In this document: one piece after another, positions 17,924 to 27,772 of the stretch
How positions within the stretch are numbered: position 1 is the stretch's first letter
Layout: each line of letters begins with the position of its first letter
Source: Bradyrhizobium algeriense
GTDB lineage: Bacteria > Pseudomonadota > Alphaproteobacteria > Rhizobiales > Xanthobacteraceae
NCBI RefSeq assembly: GCF_003062295.1
Contig: NZ_PYCN01000006.1
Span: 62,001 to 126,000 of the forward strand
Direction: 5' to 3'
DNA length: 64,000 nt
Notes under the pieces: model-generated
The model's input: the letters and a program-made list of their open reading frames with translations, nothing else
Databases searched by the model: none
Told to the model about the DNA's origin: nothing
Translations under genes and position numbers: made by a program

Positions 17924-18925
17924 CTAGTTCGTCGCGCCCCTCGTCTCCTTGAGGAATTCGTCGATCAGGGGCTGACCGACGCGCTTGGCCACGTCCTGGT
18001 AAACCGATTCGAGCGCCTTGCGCATCGCTGAGTCCTGCTCCGGCGTCAGCGATACGATTTCGCTCTTGCCGGTCTTCTTGATCTCGGCCAGCGCGTCGTC
18101 GTTTTCCTTCGCCGACTGGCCGTTGCCGTAGGCGGTGGCCTCCTTCATGGCCTTGTCCAGCTCGGTACGAATATCCGCCGGAATGCCGTCCCAGAATTTC
18201 TTGTTCACCACCACGATGTAGCCGATATAGCCGTGGTTCGTGACGGTGATGTACTTCTGCACCTCATGCATTTTCTGGGTGTAGATGTTGGACCAGGTGT
18301 TCTCCTGGCCGTCCACCACGCCGGTCTGCAGCGCCTGATAGACTTCGGAGAACGCCATTACCTGCGGGATCGCACCCAGTGTCCGGAACTGCGCTTCCAA
18401 CACCTTGGAGGACTGAATGCGGAACTTCAGGCCTTTGTAGTCCGCCGGCGCCACCAGCTTCTTGTTGGCGCTCATCATCTTGAAGCCGTTGTCCCAGTAC
18501 GCGAGACCGGTCATTCCTTTGGCATCAAGCAGTTTCAGCAGCCTCGTGCCAAGCGGTCCGTCGGTGACTTTGCGCAGCGTCTTCAGGTCGGGGAGGATGT
18601 AGGGCAGATCGAACACCTCGAACTCCTTGACGCCGATCGGCCCGAACTTGGCGTTCGACGGCGCCAGCATCTGCACCGCGCCGAGCTGGAGCGCTTCCAG
18701 CTCTTCCTTGTCCTTGTAGAGCTGCGAGTTCGGATAGACTTCGACCTTGACCTTTCCGGCGGTGTATTTCTCGGCCAGTTCCTTGAATTTCTCGGCCGCC
18801 AGCCCCTTTGGCGTATTGGTCGCCACCACATGGCTGAACTTGATCACGATCGGCGATTGCGCCGCAGCCGGTCCGGCCAGAGTCAATGCCGCGATCGATG
18901 CCGCGGCCAAAATCAGCTTGCGCAT
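17924..18925 (-). CDS. dctP: TRAP transporter substrate-binding protein (DctP)
   Basis: 333-residue periplasmic binding protein. The start at 18925 has GGGAGG 4 bases upstream and gives the signal peptide MRKLILAAASIAALTLAG; upstream in-frame ATGs would bury it. Family features: IVIKFSHVVATNTPKGLAAE at the N-terminus, GLKFRIQSSKVLEAQFRTLG (the substrate-carboxylate Arg region), and VYQALQTGVVDGQENTWSN. Probably a carboxylate ligand. First gene of dctP-dctQ-dctM. Confidence 0.93.
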   Translation of the reverse strand: MRKLILAAASIAALTLAGPAAAQSPIVIKFSHVVATNTPKGLAAEKFKELAEKYTAGKVKVEVYPNSQLYKDKEELEALQLGAVQMLAPSNAKFGPIGVKEFEVFDLPYILPDLKTLRKVTDGPLGTRLLKLLDAKGMTGLAYWDNGFKMMSANKKLVAPADYKGLKFRIQSSKVLEAQFRTLGAIPQVMAFSEVYQALQTGVVDGQENTWSNIYTQKMHEVQKYITVTNHGYIGYIVVVNKKFWDGIPADIRTELDKAMKEATAYGNGQSAKENDDALAEIKKTGKSEIVSLTPEQDSAMRKALESVYQDVAKRVGQPLIDEFLKETRGATN

Positions 18926-19088
18926 GTATCCTCCCGTTATTTCCCCGGAGCACGTGAACGCGGGTTCCGAGGCTTGCATGCCAGTTGCACCAATACAGAC
19001 AAGCCAGCCGAATTGCCATTGCCCGTTAGCAGGGTGCCTCGCGAAAGCTTTGCTGCACCGCAAAAGCGCGGCAATCCGACTGCCAGCC

Positions 19089-19172
19089 CGTAGGATGGGT
19101 GGAGCGAAGCGATACCCATCAAAATGCTGGCGCAGAAGGCGATGGGTTTCGCTTCGCTCTACCCATCCTACG
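19089..19172. repeat. Dispersed palindrome, TAGGATGGGT family (copy 1)
   Basis: Long inverted repeat with arms GTAGGATGGGTGGAGCGAAG and its near-complement ending CTACCCATCCTAC. A second copy is at 24144-24227. Similar hairpins recur at many gene ends in Bradyrhizobium-type genomes. Confidence 0.8.
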
Positions 19173-19185
19173 AAAAAACGGTTTC

Positions 19186-19735
19186 GCGATCTCGCGACGC
19201 ATTGCGTCCGAGGTTTGCTGGAGAACTTCCCGCCCTCTTGTTCAGAGGGCGCAGGGAAGACCGGGTGCTTGCTGCACCCGCGGTCTCGCGTGCGATTTGC
19301 GCAAACAAAACTGCACACGAGCATACAGGGCAGCGGGAGCATTCCGGCCTTCCCTGCGCAATGGCTTTACGGCTTACTTCGTGCTCTTCCTGGTGAACGG
19401 CTTTCTTGCCACCATCGCCGGCGGGACACCGCGCTCGATCCAATAGGATCGATGCGCAACCGCCAACTTAGCGCCAGCACCGCGGCGTCAGAACCACACG
19501 ACTTCGCCGTACGCTCAAGCCACACACGTCAGTCGCAGCTCTTGCGTCCATCGCATCTCACCGCACGTTCGTGACGATGGCCAACGCCCCTCAATTGGGT
19601 GAGACAAGCGGAGTTATGCGGGTGATTTGGGGGAGAACGAAAGCAGAATATTTTTGATTCCCGGGGTTGACGCGATTTCGGAAAATCAGAAGTGATTTGC
19701 CCGTCGTGCCGGTATGTCGCAGGCGGGCAAAGCGA
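19186..19735. repeat. Composite repeat-derived block without genes
   Basis: Holds the segment running GAGGGCGCAGGGAAGACCGG ... GCGCAAACAAAACTGC ... ATTCCGGCCTTCCCTGCGCA ... ATCGCCGGCGGGACACCGCG and later GATTTCGGAAAATCAGAAGT followed by GATTTGCCCGTCGTG. I recognise these as pieces of a composite intergenic repeat common in Bradyrhizobium and Rhodopseudomonas. Frames across it are spurious. The rest of 18926-20012 contains no gene I can support. Confidence 0.55.
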
Positions 19736-20012
19736 AGCGTCCGCTTTGGCGGCCCTCGGTTGCGATCAAAGAATGCCTAGCGGACAGATTGTTCTGCTAA
19801 CCGCCAAGCCTCCGATCGCATTGGACGCGCTTTCCCTCGCCGGTCCCGGCTCAGTTCGCGACCTTGCAAAAAAATGAAAATAATGTCGGGCAGTGGACAG
19901 TCAATTGCGGCACTTGCCCAAATCATAGCACGCGTATTGCCCGGCTATCCTTTCACGCGAACGGAACGGTCGGCCGGATTTATTAAGTAACCGGTATTTT
20001 GGAGCCATTGCC

Positions 20013-20297
20013 ATGACAAAGCTGGATGAGCGCATCATCGCCAAGATGGATGTCGTACTCGAGAATGTCTGTCGCGGGCTGCCGAACAGCGGTGGAGATC
20101 ACGCAACGCGGAAATACGTTGCGCAGAAACTGGCTCAAGCTGCGAGGAAAGGCAACACCACGCTTGACGGCCTGGAGGCCGTTGGCCGTCGCGCATTGCA
20201 GGAAATCGCACAGGGATCGGCAACACCGGGCGCGGAGCGAGGTCGGGGACTAGCTGGCTCGAACAGCCAGATTCGTTCAGCGTACCGTCTGCACTAG
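20013..20297 (+). CDS. Small conserved-looking hypothetical protein
   Basis: 94 residues, GGAG 9 bases upstream of the ATG. The first ~70 residues (MTKLDERIIAKMDVVLENVC, then KYVAQKLAQAARKGNTTL, ALQEIAQ) look like a compact helical protein that I have seen as a common small Bradyrhizobium family; function unknown. The last ~25 residues look unstructured and may be read-through into intergenic sequence. Cytoplasmic, no membrane segment. Confidence 0.65.
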   Translation: MTKLDERIIAKMDVVLENVCRGLPNSGGDHATRKYVAQKLAQAARKGNTTLDGLEAVGRRALQEIAQGSATPGAERGRGLAGSNSQIRSAYRLH

Positions 20298-20300
20298 CAT

Positions 20301-20420
20301 CGCAGGGTGGGCAAAGGCGCGTTTGCGCCGTGCCCACCGTCTCAGATTTCGCTCACGATGGTGGGCACGCTTCCGCCTTCGCTCGTTGAGCTTCGGCGGA
20401 CAAGTCGCTTGCCCGCAATC
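20301..20420. repeat. Dispersed repeat, GGGTGGGCAAAGGCGC family (copy 1)
   Basis: Opens CAGGGTGGGCAAAGGCGC, with GCGCCGTGCCCACC and later GCTTCCGCCTTCGCTCGTTG. The last segment is identical in copy 2 (32464-32591). A third copy is at 33088-33174. It lies between the 20013 gene and the leuA end. Confidence 0.75.
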
Positions 20421-20462
20421 AATCGATCTAATGGTTGCTACGAATTGCGGCTGCGAAAGCCG

Positions 20463-22022
<1,560 letters not shown>

Positions 22023-22045
22023 TTCTGAAGTTCCTTTTGGGTGGT

Positions 22046-22136
22046 AGCGCCGTTTTTTCCAGGCGCTGAAGGGTCTGGTGATCTCGCGCGAACCCCTGAG
22101 TGCCCAGGCGCAAACCGCCCAGACGGCCCTCAGGGG
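22046..22136 (-). promoter_or_regulatory. leuA leader RNA hairpins (putative attenuator)
   Basis: On the minus strand the leader-peptide stop lies inside the 5' arm of an 8-bp stem (CCCCTGAG at 22129-22136 with CTCAGGGG at 22093-22100), which encloses a smaller hairpin GGCG/CGCC. Just before the leuA ribosome-binding site is a second hairpin, AGCGCC/GGCGCT at 22046-22067. There is no long U-run, so control may be at translation as well as transcription. Confidence 0.6.
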
Positions 22137-22252
22137 CCGATAAGAAGCAGAAGCCCGCCAAGAAGGAGGGTGGGCGCGGACGCAGCCGGACGCGCGGGGG
22201 CAACCTTGGCCGCTCCACCCCGAACTCCGTACTTTTTGCTGCGAATCAGCAT
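22130..22252 (-). CDS. leuL: leuA leader peptide (Leu-rich)
   Basis: 40-residue ORF from ATG 22252, with AAGGG 7 bases upstream. It begins MLIRSKKYGVRGG and ends TLLLGGLLLLIGP, seven Leu codons in the last thirteen, then TGA within the following stem-loop. Ribosome stalling at these codons when Leu-tRNA is short would change the downstream RNA fold and raise leuA expression. The logic is established for amino-acid leaders; application here is inference from position and content. Confidence 0.85.
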   Translation of the reverse strand: MLIRSKKYGVRGGAAKVAPARPAASAPTLLLGGLLLLIGP

Positions 22253-22397
22253 TGCCAGACCCTTTGGACGGCCAAATCCTCAGCCAAAACCATTGACGGT
22301 TCGTTGCCGGGAATACGTCCAGAGGTCGTTCTAGACGAGAATTATGGCCGGCCGCAATGCCAAAAGATGGTCAGGACGGGTGACCTTTCGAAGGAGG

Positions 22398-22525
22398 GTC
22401 ATTCCGGGATGGTGCGCAGCACCAGACCTCAGATGATGTGCAATTGCGCATCGGGGAATCTCGAGATTCCCCAATGTGCAATTGCACATTGGGGATCGAT
22501 GCTCCGCATCGCCCCGGAATGACGG
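22398..22525. repeat. Dispersed palindrome, GTCATTCCGGGG family (copy 1)
   Basis: Begins GTCATTCCGGGATGGTGCGC and ends GCCCCGGAATGACGG, with internal hairpins (GGGGAATCTCGAGATTCCCC, and ATGTGCAATTGCACAT). Other copies at 32371-32446 and 46958-47054. It occupies most of the gap between leuL and the CYTH-CHAD gene. Confidence 0.8.
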
Positions 22526-22595
22526 TTCTGTTTACTGGCCGGCACTTGGAAGCGCCTTCCGGCGTTATCAGCCTAGTCTTTCAGACGAGCATCCG

Positions 22596-24110
22596 ATGGG
22601 CGTTGAGACCGAAATCAAGTTCCGCATGCCCAAGCGCAATCTCGGGTCCTCTTCCAGGTTGACGGTGCCCGGCTGCAAAATCGGCAAGCGCTCGGAGAGC
22701 GATCTGCTGTCGACCTATTTCGACACGCGGAAACACAAGCTGAAGCGGCGTGGACTTCTGCTCCGGGTCAGGCAAGCGGACGGCAAGCACGTACAAACGA
22801 TCAAGAAGACGTCCGGCGCGCAGTTCGGCCGCGGCGAGTGGGAAACCGAAATAGGAGGTCGCACGCCCGATCTCGGGGAGGCAAACGGCACGCCGCTGGA
22901 GCGACTGGCCTCGAACAAGCTGCGGCGCAAGTTGAAGCCGATCTTCGAGACCTCGGTGCATCGCATCACCCTGCCGGTCCGCACCAGACGGAGCGAGCTG
23001 GAGCTTGCCATTGATCACGGCAAGATCACTGCGGCGGGGCGGACAAGCCGCATCGAGGAGGTTGAACTCGAATTGAAAAAAGGTCCAGCAAGGGATCTGT
23101 TTCGCGTCGCGAAGGCGCTGGAGCGAAAGCTCGCGGCCGAGCTTTGTTTGAGAGCGAAGGCAGACGTTGGCTACGATCTTGTCAATGGAAAGCGCGCTCA
23201 GGCTGTGTTTGCCGAACCGATCGAACTTAACAAGCGAATGAGCGCCATTGAGGGTTTCCAGGTGATCGCCCGCTCCGCCCTTCGCCATTTCTCCGGAAAC
23301 GCCGATGCCGTCCGCAAGCTTGACCCGGAAGGCGTGCATCAGATGCGCGTAGGCTTGCGCCGCTTGCGTGCGGCCATCTCGCTGTTCTCGCAGGCATTGG
23401 CGGCTGCGAAAACCGCAGAGATCAAGGCAGAACTGAGGTGGCTGACAAGCGAGCTTGCCCACGCGCGCGAACTGCACGTCTTCCTGGAGGAGAAGATTGG
23501 CCCTGTCGCTCGCGAAATAACACCGCGGCGGGGCGGCAAAGCCATTGCGAAGCAATTTGCCGATAAACGCGCCGAGGCGCTCGAGCGGGCCAGGAAGGCT
23601 GTCGATTCGCCGCGATGCCGCGCGCTGCTCGTCGATGTGCTCGAGTGGATCGAGGCGCAGCCCGGCCGGACGGACACCGCAAATACCGAACTTGGCGAGT
23701 TCGCCGGGAAGCTCCTGGATCGACGCATCAGGAAGGCGCAAAGGGACGCAGGGAAGCTGCAGGAGATGACGGCACCCGAGCGGCACAAATTCCGGATCAG
23801 GATGAAGAAGCTCAGATACGCGGCCGAGTTTTTCGAAAGCCTTTTCCGCAGCAAACGCGAGCGAAAGGCGCTCGCGCGTCTATCGAAACATGCGAAGAAG
23901 ATTCAGGATGCGCTGGGCTCGCTCAACGACTTCATTGCGGATCGAAAGCTGGCGGCAGACGCCGCGCTCCAGGCCCCGCCGCAAAACAGGCGTGCCCGTG
24001 CCTTTGTTTCAGGCATTATCGTTGGCCGCGAGGACGAGCAGGCAAGGCCTCTCATGAAGGCCGCGGCAAGGGAGCTGCGTGCGCTTCGCCATCTTTCCGC
24101 ACTTGGCTGA
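22596..24110 (+). CDS. CYTH and CHAD domain protein
   Basis: 504 residues. The N-terminal CYTH (triphosphate tunnel) domain starts with the signature ExExK (VETEIKF, residues 3-9) and continues with RGLLLRVRQADG and RIEEVELELKKG to ~residue 205. The C-terminal CHAD domain (about 225-500) is helical and rich in conserved His/Arg/Lys (GVHQMRVGLRRLRAAI, HKFRIRMKKLRYAAEFFE), the basic surface known to bind polyphosphate. Likely a triphosphatase associated with polyphosphate. The ATG at 22596 is chosen because the CYTH motif starts immediately. It converges on the ppk2 gene. Confidence 0.92.
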   Translation: MGVETEIKFRMPKRNLGSSSRLTVPGCKIGKRSESDLLSTYFDTRKHKLKRRGLLLRVRQADGKHVQTIKKTSGAQFGRGEWETEIGGRTPDLGEANGTPLERLASNKLRRKLKPIFETSVHRITLPVRTRRSELELAIDHGKITAAGRTSRIEEVELELKKGPARDLFRVAKALERKLAAELCLRAKADVGYDLVNGKRAQAVFAEPIELNKRMSAIEGFQVIARSALRHFSGNADAVRKLDPEGVHQMRVGLRRLRAAISLFSQALAAAKTAEIKAELRWLTSELAHARELHVFLEEKIGPVAREITPRRGGKAIAKQFADKRAEALERARKAVDSPRCRALLVDVLEWIEAQPGRTDTANTELGEFAGKLLDRRIRKAQRDAGKLQEMTAPERHKFRIRMKKLRYAAEFFESLFRSKRERKALARLSKHAKKIQDALGSLNDFIADRKLAADAALQAPPQNRRARAFVSGIIVGREDEQARPLMKAAARELRALRHLSALG

Positions 24111-24143
24111 GGCCATCGTTGCCCGCATTCGGGCCGACGGCCC

Positions 24144-24227
24144 GTAGGATGGGTAGAGCGTAGCGAAACCCATCGCTCTCCGACCGGGAATGGAATGATG
24201 GGTTTCGCTTCGCTCTACCCATCCTAC
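24144..24227. repeat. Dispersed palindrome, TAGGATGGGT family (copy 2)
   Basis: Inverted repeat with arms GTAGGATGGGTAGAGCGTAG and CTTCGCTCTACCCATCCTAC. It lies between convergent CYTH-CHAD and ppk2 genes and overlaps the last codons of the latter by a few bases, so it may serve as a bidirectional terminator. Confidence 0.8.
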
Positions 24228-25144
24228 TTCTTCGTCCCCTTCCCCTCCGCCAGCAACGCCTCGCGGACCTGCTTGAATTCGCTGCGGTCGGCCTTTTCGA
24301 CATCGGGGAAATGCAGGTCAAGTCTGTCGAGCGCGCTGACGATGGCCGAGCCGATCACCACGCGGGCGAACCATTTGTGGTCGGCCGGCACGACATACCA
24401 GGGCGCCGCCTCCGCCGCAGTGTGACGGATCATGTCCTGATAGGCGGCCTGGTATTTCGCCCACAGCTTGCGCTCGCCGATATCAGCGAGCGAGAACTTC
24501 CAGTTCTTGGCCGGCTCCTCTAGCCGCGCCAGGAAGCGCTCGCGTTGCTCTTCCTTCGAAACGTTGAGGAAGAATTTCAGAATGACCGTGCCGTTGCGCG
24601 CGAGGTGGCGCTCCATGGCCGTGATGTCCTCGAAGCGCTCCTTCCAGATGTCCTTGGTTACCAGCCGCTCGGGTAACTTCTGCTTGGCGAGAATCTCCGG
24701 GTGTACCCGCACCACCAGGCATTCCTCGTAATGGGAACGGTTGAAGATACCGATCCGGCCGCGCTCCGGCAGCGCGATCATGCTGCGCCACAGGAAATCG
24801 TGGTCGAGCTCGTTCGTCGACGGCTGCTTGAACGCGGTGACCTCGCAGCCCTGCGGGTTGACGCCCTCGAACACGCTCTTGATCGCAGAATCCTTGCCGG
24901 CGGCGTCCATGCCCTGAAAGATCAGCAGCAGCGACCAGCGGTCCTGCGCGTAGAGCTTTTCCTGGAAATCGCTGAGCCGCTCGCGATTGGCCTCGATGAT
25001 CCCAGTCGCTTTTTCCTTGTCGAGGCCACCCTTCTCATTGGTCTTGTGCGACTTCAGGTGAAATTCGCCCGTGCCGTCGTAACGGAACGGGACGACATAG
25101 GGTTTCAGCTCGTTCGCCAGTGGTTGCGAAGGTTTTTTGCTCAT
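24224..25144 (-). CDS. ppk2: Polyphosphate kinase 2 family protein (PPK2)
   Basis: 306-residue cytoplasmic enzyme transferring phosphate between polyphosphate and nucleotides. Walker A GMDAAGKDS at residues 78-86, Walker B region IGIFNRSHYEECLVVRVHPE, and lid-like KFFLNVSKEEQRERFLAR. Its ATG overlaps the livM stop by 4 bases (ATGA), so it is translated with the liv operon. It faces the CYTH-CHAD gene across a palindrome. Direction and nucleotide preference are not readable from sequence. Confidence 0.94.
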   Translation of the reverse strand: MSKKPSQPLANELKPYVVPFRYDGTGEFHLKSHKTNEKGGLDKEKATGIIEANRERLSDFQEKLYAQDRWSLLLIFQGMDAAGKDSAIKSVFEGVNPQGCEVTAFKQPSTNELDHDFLWRSMIALPERGRIGIFNRSHYEECLVVRVHPEILAKQKLPERLVTKDIWKERFEDITAMERHLARNGTVILKFFLNVSKEEQRERFLARLEEPAKNWKFSLADIGERKLWAKYQAAYQDMIRHTAAEAAPWYVVPADHKWFARVVIGSAIVSALDRLDLHFPDVEKADRSEFKQVREALLAEGKGTKK

Positions 25145-26121
25145 TTCGTCCCGGAGGGCTTGGGTTGCGTCTTCAGTCTGTCGAGGACGCTACCAAGAAT
25201 GCCCTTGGGAAGGAATATGATGAAGATGACCAGCAGCACGCCGTAGACCAGATTGTCCCACCCTACCGCCTTGGTGCCGAAGCCGATGCGCAGCACTTCG
25301 GCGAGCATGATGGTGATGATGGCGCCAACCGTCGGCCCGAGCGAGACGTAGAGGCCGCCGACGATGACCGCGAACACCATCTGCAGCGACACCGCGATGC
25401 CGCTCACCGTGTCGGGCGAGATGAACATCTGGTACTGGCAGTACAGCGCGCCGGCGAGCGCCGTCATCAGCGCCGAGATCAAGGTGATCTTGAGCTTTTC
25501 GGCGGTCACGTTGACGCCGGCCGCCGCTGCCGCGTCCTCGTCCTCCGAGATCGCCTCCATGGCGTAGCGGCTCATGCTGCGATCGACCCAGCGCCAGATC
25601 AACAGCCCCACGACCCAGACGAACAGCGCGATCAGATACCAGGTGATCTTGTCGTCGAACTGCAGCGCCATCCATCCAGAGCCGCTGCGGGCGCGGTTCG
25701 GCGTGTAGCCGAGCGAGCCGCCGGTGTAGTCGCGGGTCGCGGTGATGACCTGCAGCACGATGCCTGACAGCGCCAGCGTCACCAGCACGAAATAATGCCC
25801 GGTGATACGGAAGCGGAAACAGGGATAGGCGACGATCAGCGCCAGGATTCCCGCCGCCACCATGCTGATGGGAATGCCGATCCACGGCGAGACGTCGAGA
25901 TGGTTCCACAACAACGCGGTGACATAGGCGCCGACGCCCATGAAGCCGCCATGGCCGAGCGATACCAGGCCGAAGCGGCCCATGATGGACCACGCGGTAT
26001 AGGCGAACGACCAGATCAGGATCAGCACCAGAATATGCAGGTGATAGGGCTCGCGATAGACAAAGGGCAGCGCGATCAGCGCGGCGAGGCCAACGCCCCA
26101 GGCGGCATGACGGAGATTCAC
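25141..26121 (-). CDS. livM: Branched-chain amino acid ABC permease LivM
   Basis: 326 residues, about 9-10 membrane helices. GTG start at 26121 overlapping the livH stop (GTGA). It contains the typical GRFGLVSLGHGGFMGVGAYV and the cytoplasmic loop AISEDEDAAAAAGVNVTAEK, which docks on LivG/LivF. A longer frame extending to 27048 is an overprint of livH, not part of this protein. Ligand family: branched-chain or other hydrophobic amino acids or amides. Confidence 0.93.
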   Translation of the reverse strand: MNLRHAAWGVGLAALIALPFVYREPYHLHILVLILIWSFAYTAWSIMGRFGLVSLGHGGFMGVGAYVTALLWNHLDVSPWIGIPISMVAAGILALIVAYPCFRFRITGHYFVLVTLALSGIVLQVITATRDYTGGSLGYTPNRARSGSGWMALQFDDKITWYLIALFVWVVGLLIWRWVDRSMSRYAMEAISEDEDAAAAAGVNVTAEKLKITLISALMTALAGALYCQYQMFISPDTVSGIAVSLQMVFAVIVGGLYVSLGPTVGAIITIMLAEVLRIGFGTKAVGWDNLVYGVLLVIFIIFLPKGILGSVLDRLKTQPKPSGTK

Positions 26122-26999
26122 GAGCGCCTCGCAAACAGGCCCGCGGGCCGGATGAACATCATGACGATGAAGAAGGCGAAGGCCAGCACGTAACCCCATT
26201 CGAGATCTGAGAACAGGCCGCCCAACGAAATGATCTGGGCGAACACGAACGCCGCGATGAAGCCGCCTACGAAATTGCCGAGCCCGCCGAGCACGCAGAT
26301 CAGGAAGGTGATCGGCCCGAACGACAGCCCGACGAAGGGGTGCACGTCGTACTGCAGCACCAGCAGACAGGCGGCGAGGCCGGCGAGCGCGCCGCCCAGC
26401 GCCGAGGTGATGAGATAGATGCGCTTGGTGTCGACCCCCATCAGCGACATGATCTGGCGGTCCTGCGCGACGGCGCGGATCGCAGTCCCCGTATAGGTGC
26501 GCTTCATGAAGAAGTAGATCGCCAGCATGCCGATCAAGGCGGCGGCGAAGGCCAGGAGCCGCGAATAGCTGAAATGCATCTCGCCGATCGCCAGCACCGG
26601 CAGGCGGATGCCGAGATTGCGGAAGTCGATGCCGAAGGCGACGGTGGCAAAGCTTTGCAGGATGAACAGCACGCCGCCGGTCGCCAGCAGCTGGTTGATC
26701 GGCGGCGCGGTGAGCAGCGGCGCGATCACGATGTAATGCAGCGCAGCGCCGAGGGCCGCGACCAGCAGGATCGCAAACGGCGCGGCAACCCAATACGGCA
26801 TGCCGAATACCTGGACCATGTAGTACATGCCGTACATGCCGATCATGACCAGTTCGGCGTAGCAGATCCAGGTGACGTCGATGACGCCGAAGATCAAGTT
26901 CAGCCCGAGCGCCAAGAGCGCCAGCACGCCGCCGAGCAGGATGCCGTTGACCACGGCTTCCAGCAGATAGATGTCGAAGATCTCCAGAAACGCCTGCAT
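26118..26999 (-). CDS. livH: Branched-chain amino acid ABC permease LivH
   Basis: 293 residues, about 8 membrane helices; starts MQAFLEIFDIYLLEAVVNGI. Family features GGVLALLALGLNLIFGVIDV and RAVAQDRQIMSLMGVDTKRI (coupling loop) and GGLGNFVGGFIAAFVFAQII. Overlaps livM by 4 bases. It is separated from livF upstream by 65 bases that hold a dispersed palindrome. Confidence 0.94.
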   Translation of the reverse strand: MQAFLEIFDIYLLEAVVNGILLGGVLALLALGLNLIFGVIDVTWICYAELVMIGMYGMYYMVQVFGMPYWVAAPFAILLVAALGAALHYIVIAPLLTAPPINQLLATGGVLFILQSFATVAFGIDFRNLGIRLPVLAIGEMHFSYSRLLAFAAALIGMLAIYFFMKRTYTGTAIRAVAQDRQIMSLMGVDTKRIYLITSALGGALAGLAACLLVLQYDVHPFVGLSFGPITFLICVLGGLGNFVGGFIAAFVFAQIISLGGLFSDLEWGYVLAFAFFIVMMFIRPAGLFARRS

Positions 27000-27016
27000 C
27001 GCCTGCCCTATTTTTT

Positions 27017-27065
27017 GAGCATGATCTTTTCGAAAAACCGGTTCCCACTTTTTCGGATCATGCTC
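27017..27065. repeat. GAGCATGATC palindrome inside the liv operon
   Basis: Inverted repeat GAGCATGATCTTTTCGAAAA ... CGGATCATGCTC, near-identical to the copy at 59783-59831. It abuts the stop codon of livF (TAG 27065-27067) and sits between livF and livH, so every full-length operon transcript carries the hairpin. Confidence 0.85.
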
Positions 27066-27769
27066 TAGACCCCAAGATATGCCTGCTTGATCGTATCGGT
27101 CGACAACATCTCTTCCGACGTGCCGGAGGCGCGGATGGAGCCGGCCTCCAGCAGGTAGGCGCGGTCGACCACCTTCAGCACCTGCTGCACGTTCTGCTCG
27201 ACGATCAGGACCGTCAGCCCGCTGGCGCGGATGCGTTTGACCAGTTCGAACACTTGCTGCACCACGACCGGCGCCAGCCCCGCGGACGGCTCGTCGAGCA
27301 AAAGCAATTTCGGGTCCGACATCAGCGCGCGGCCAATCGCGCACATCTGCTGCTCACCGCCGGACATGGTGCCAGCCATCTGGCTGCGCCGCTCCTTCAT
27401 GCGCGGGAACAGGTCGAACACGAATTCCAGCCGCTCGGCATATTTGGCGCGCGCGCCCGGCATGTAGGCGCCCATCTTCAGGTTGTCGTCGACGGTGAGC
27501 CGTGGAAACAGCCGGCGGTTCTCCGGCACATGCGCGATGCCGAGGTCGACGATGCGATGCGCCGGCGTCGCCAGCACGTCGTGGCCTTCCATCGAGATCG
27601 CGCCCTTGGTGGGGCGGATCAGCCCCGAGATCACGCGCATGAGCGTGGTCTTGCCCGCGCCGTTGGGGCCGATGACGCCGACCGCCTCGCCCGCCCTGAC
27701 GTCGAGATTGATGCCGAACAATGCCTGGAAGGTGCCATAGCCCGCATCGAGCGATTTCAATTCGAGCAT
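27065..27769 (-). CDS. livF: Branched-chain amino acid ABC ATP-binding protein LivF
   Basis: 234 residues. Walker A GPNGAGKTT (about residues 34-42), signature SGGEQQMCAIGRAL, Walker B LLLLDEPSAGLAP. The short form without C-terminal extension is typical of LivF. Starts MLELKSLDAGYGTFQALFG. Three bases separate it from the livG stop. Confidence 0.95.
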   Translation of the reverse strand: MLELKSLDAGYGTFQALFGINLDVRAGEAVGVIGPNGAGKTTLMRVISGLIRPTKGAISMEGHDVLATPAHRIVDLGIAHVPENRRLFPRLTVDDNLKMGAYMPGARAKYAERLEFVFDLFPRMKERRSQMAGTMSGGEQQMCAIGRALMSDPKLLLLDEPSAGLAPVVVQQVFELVKRIRASGLTVLIVEQNVQQVLKVVDRAYLLEAGSIRASGTSEEMLSTDTIKQAYLGV

Positions 27770-27772
27770 ATG

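Noticed and set aside
19099..19574. Overlapping frames of 60-275 codons in the repeat block
   Set aside because: They are readings of a dispersed repeat in several frames; no gene supported.
26122..27048. Long N-terminal extension of LivM
   Set aside because: The extra 300 residues are an out-of-frame reading of livH; the GTG at 26121 with the GTGA overlap fits the family.
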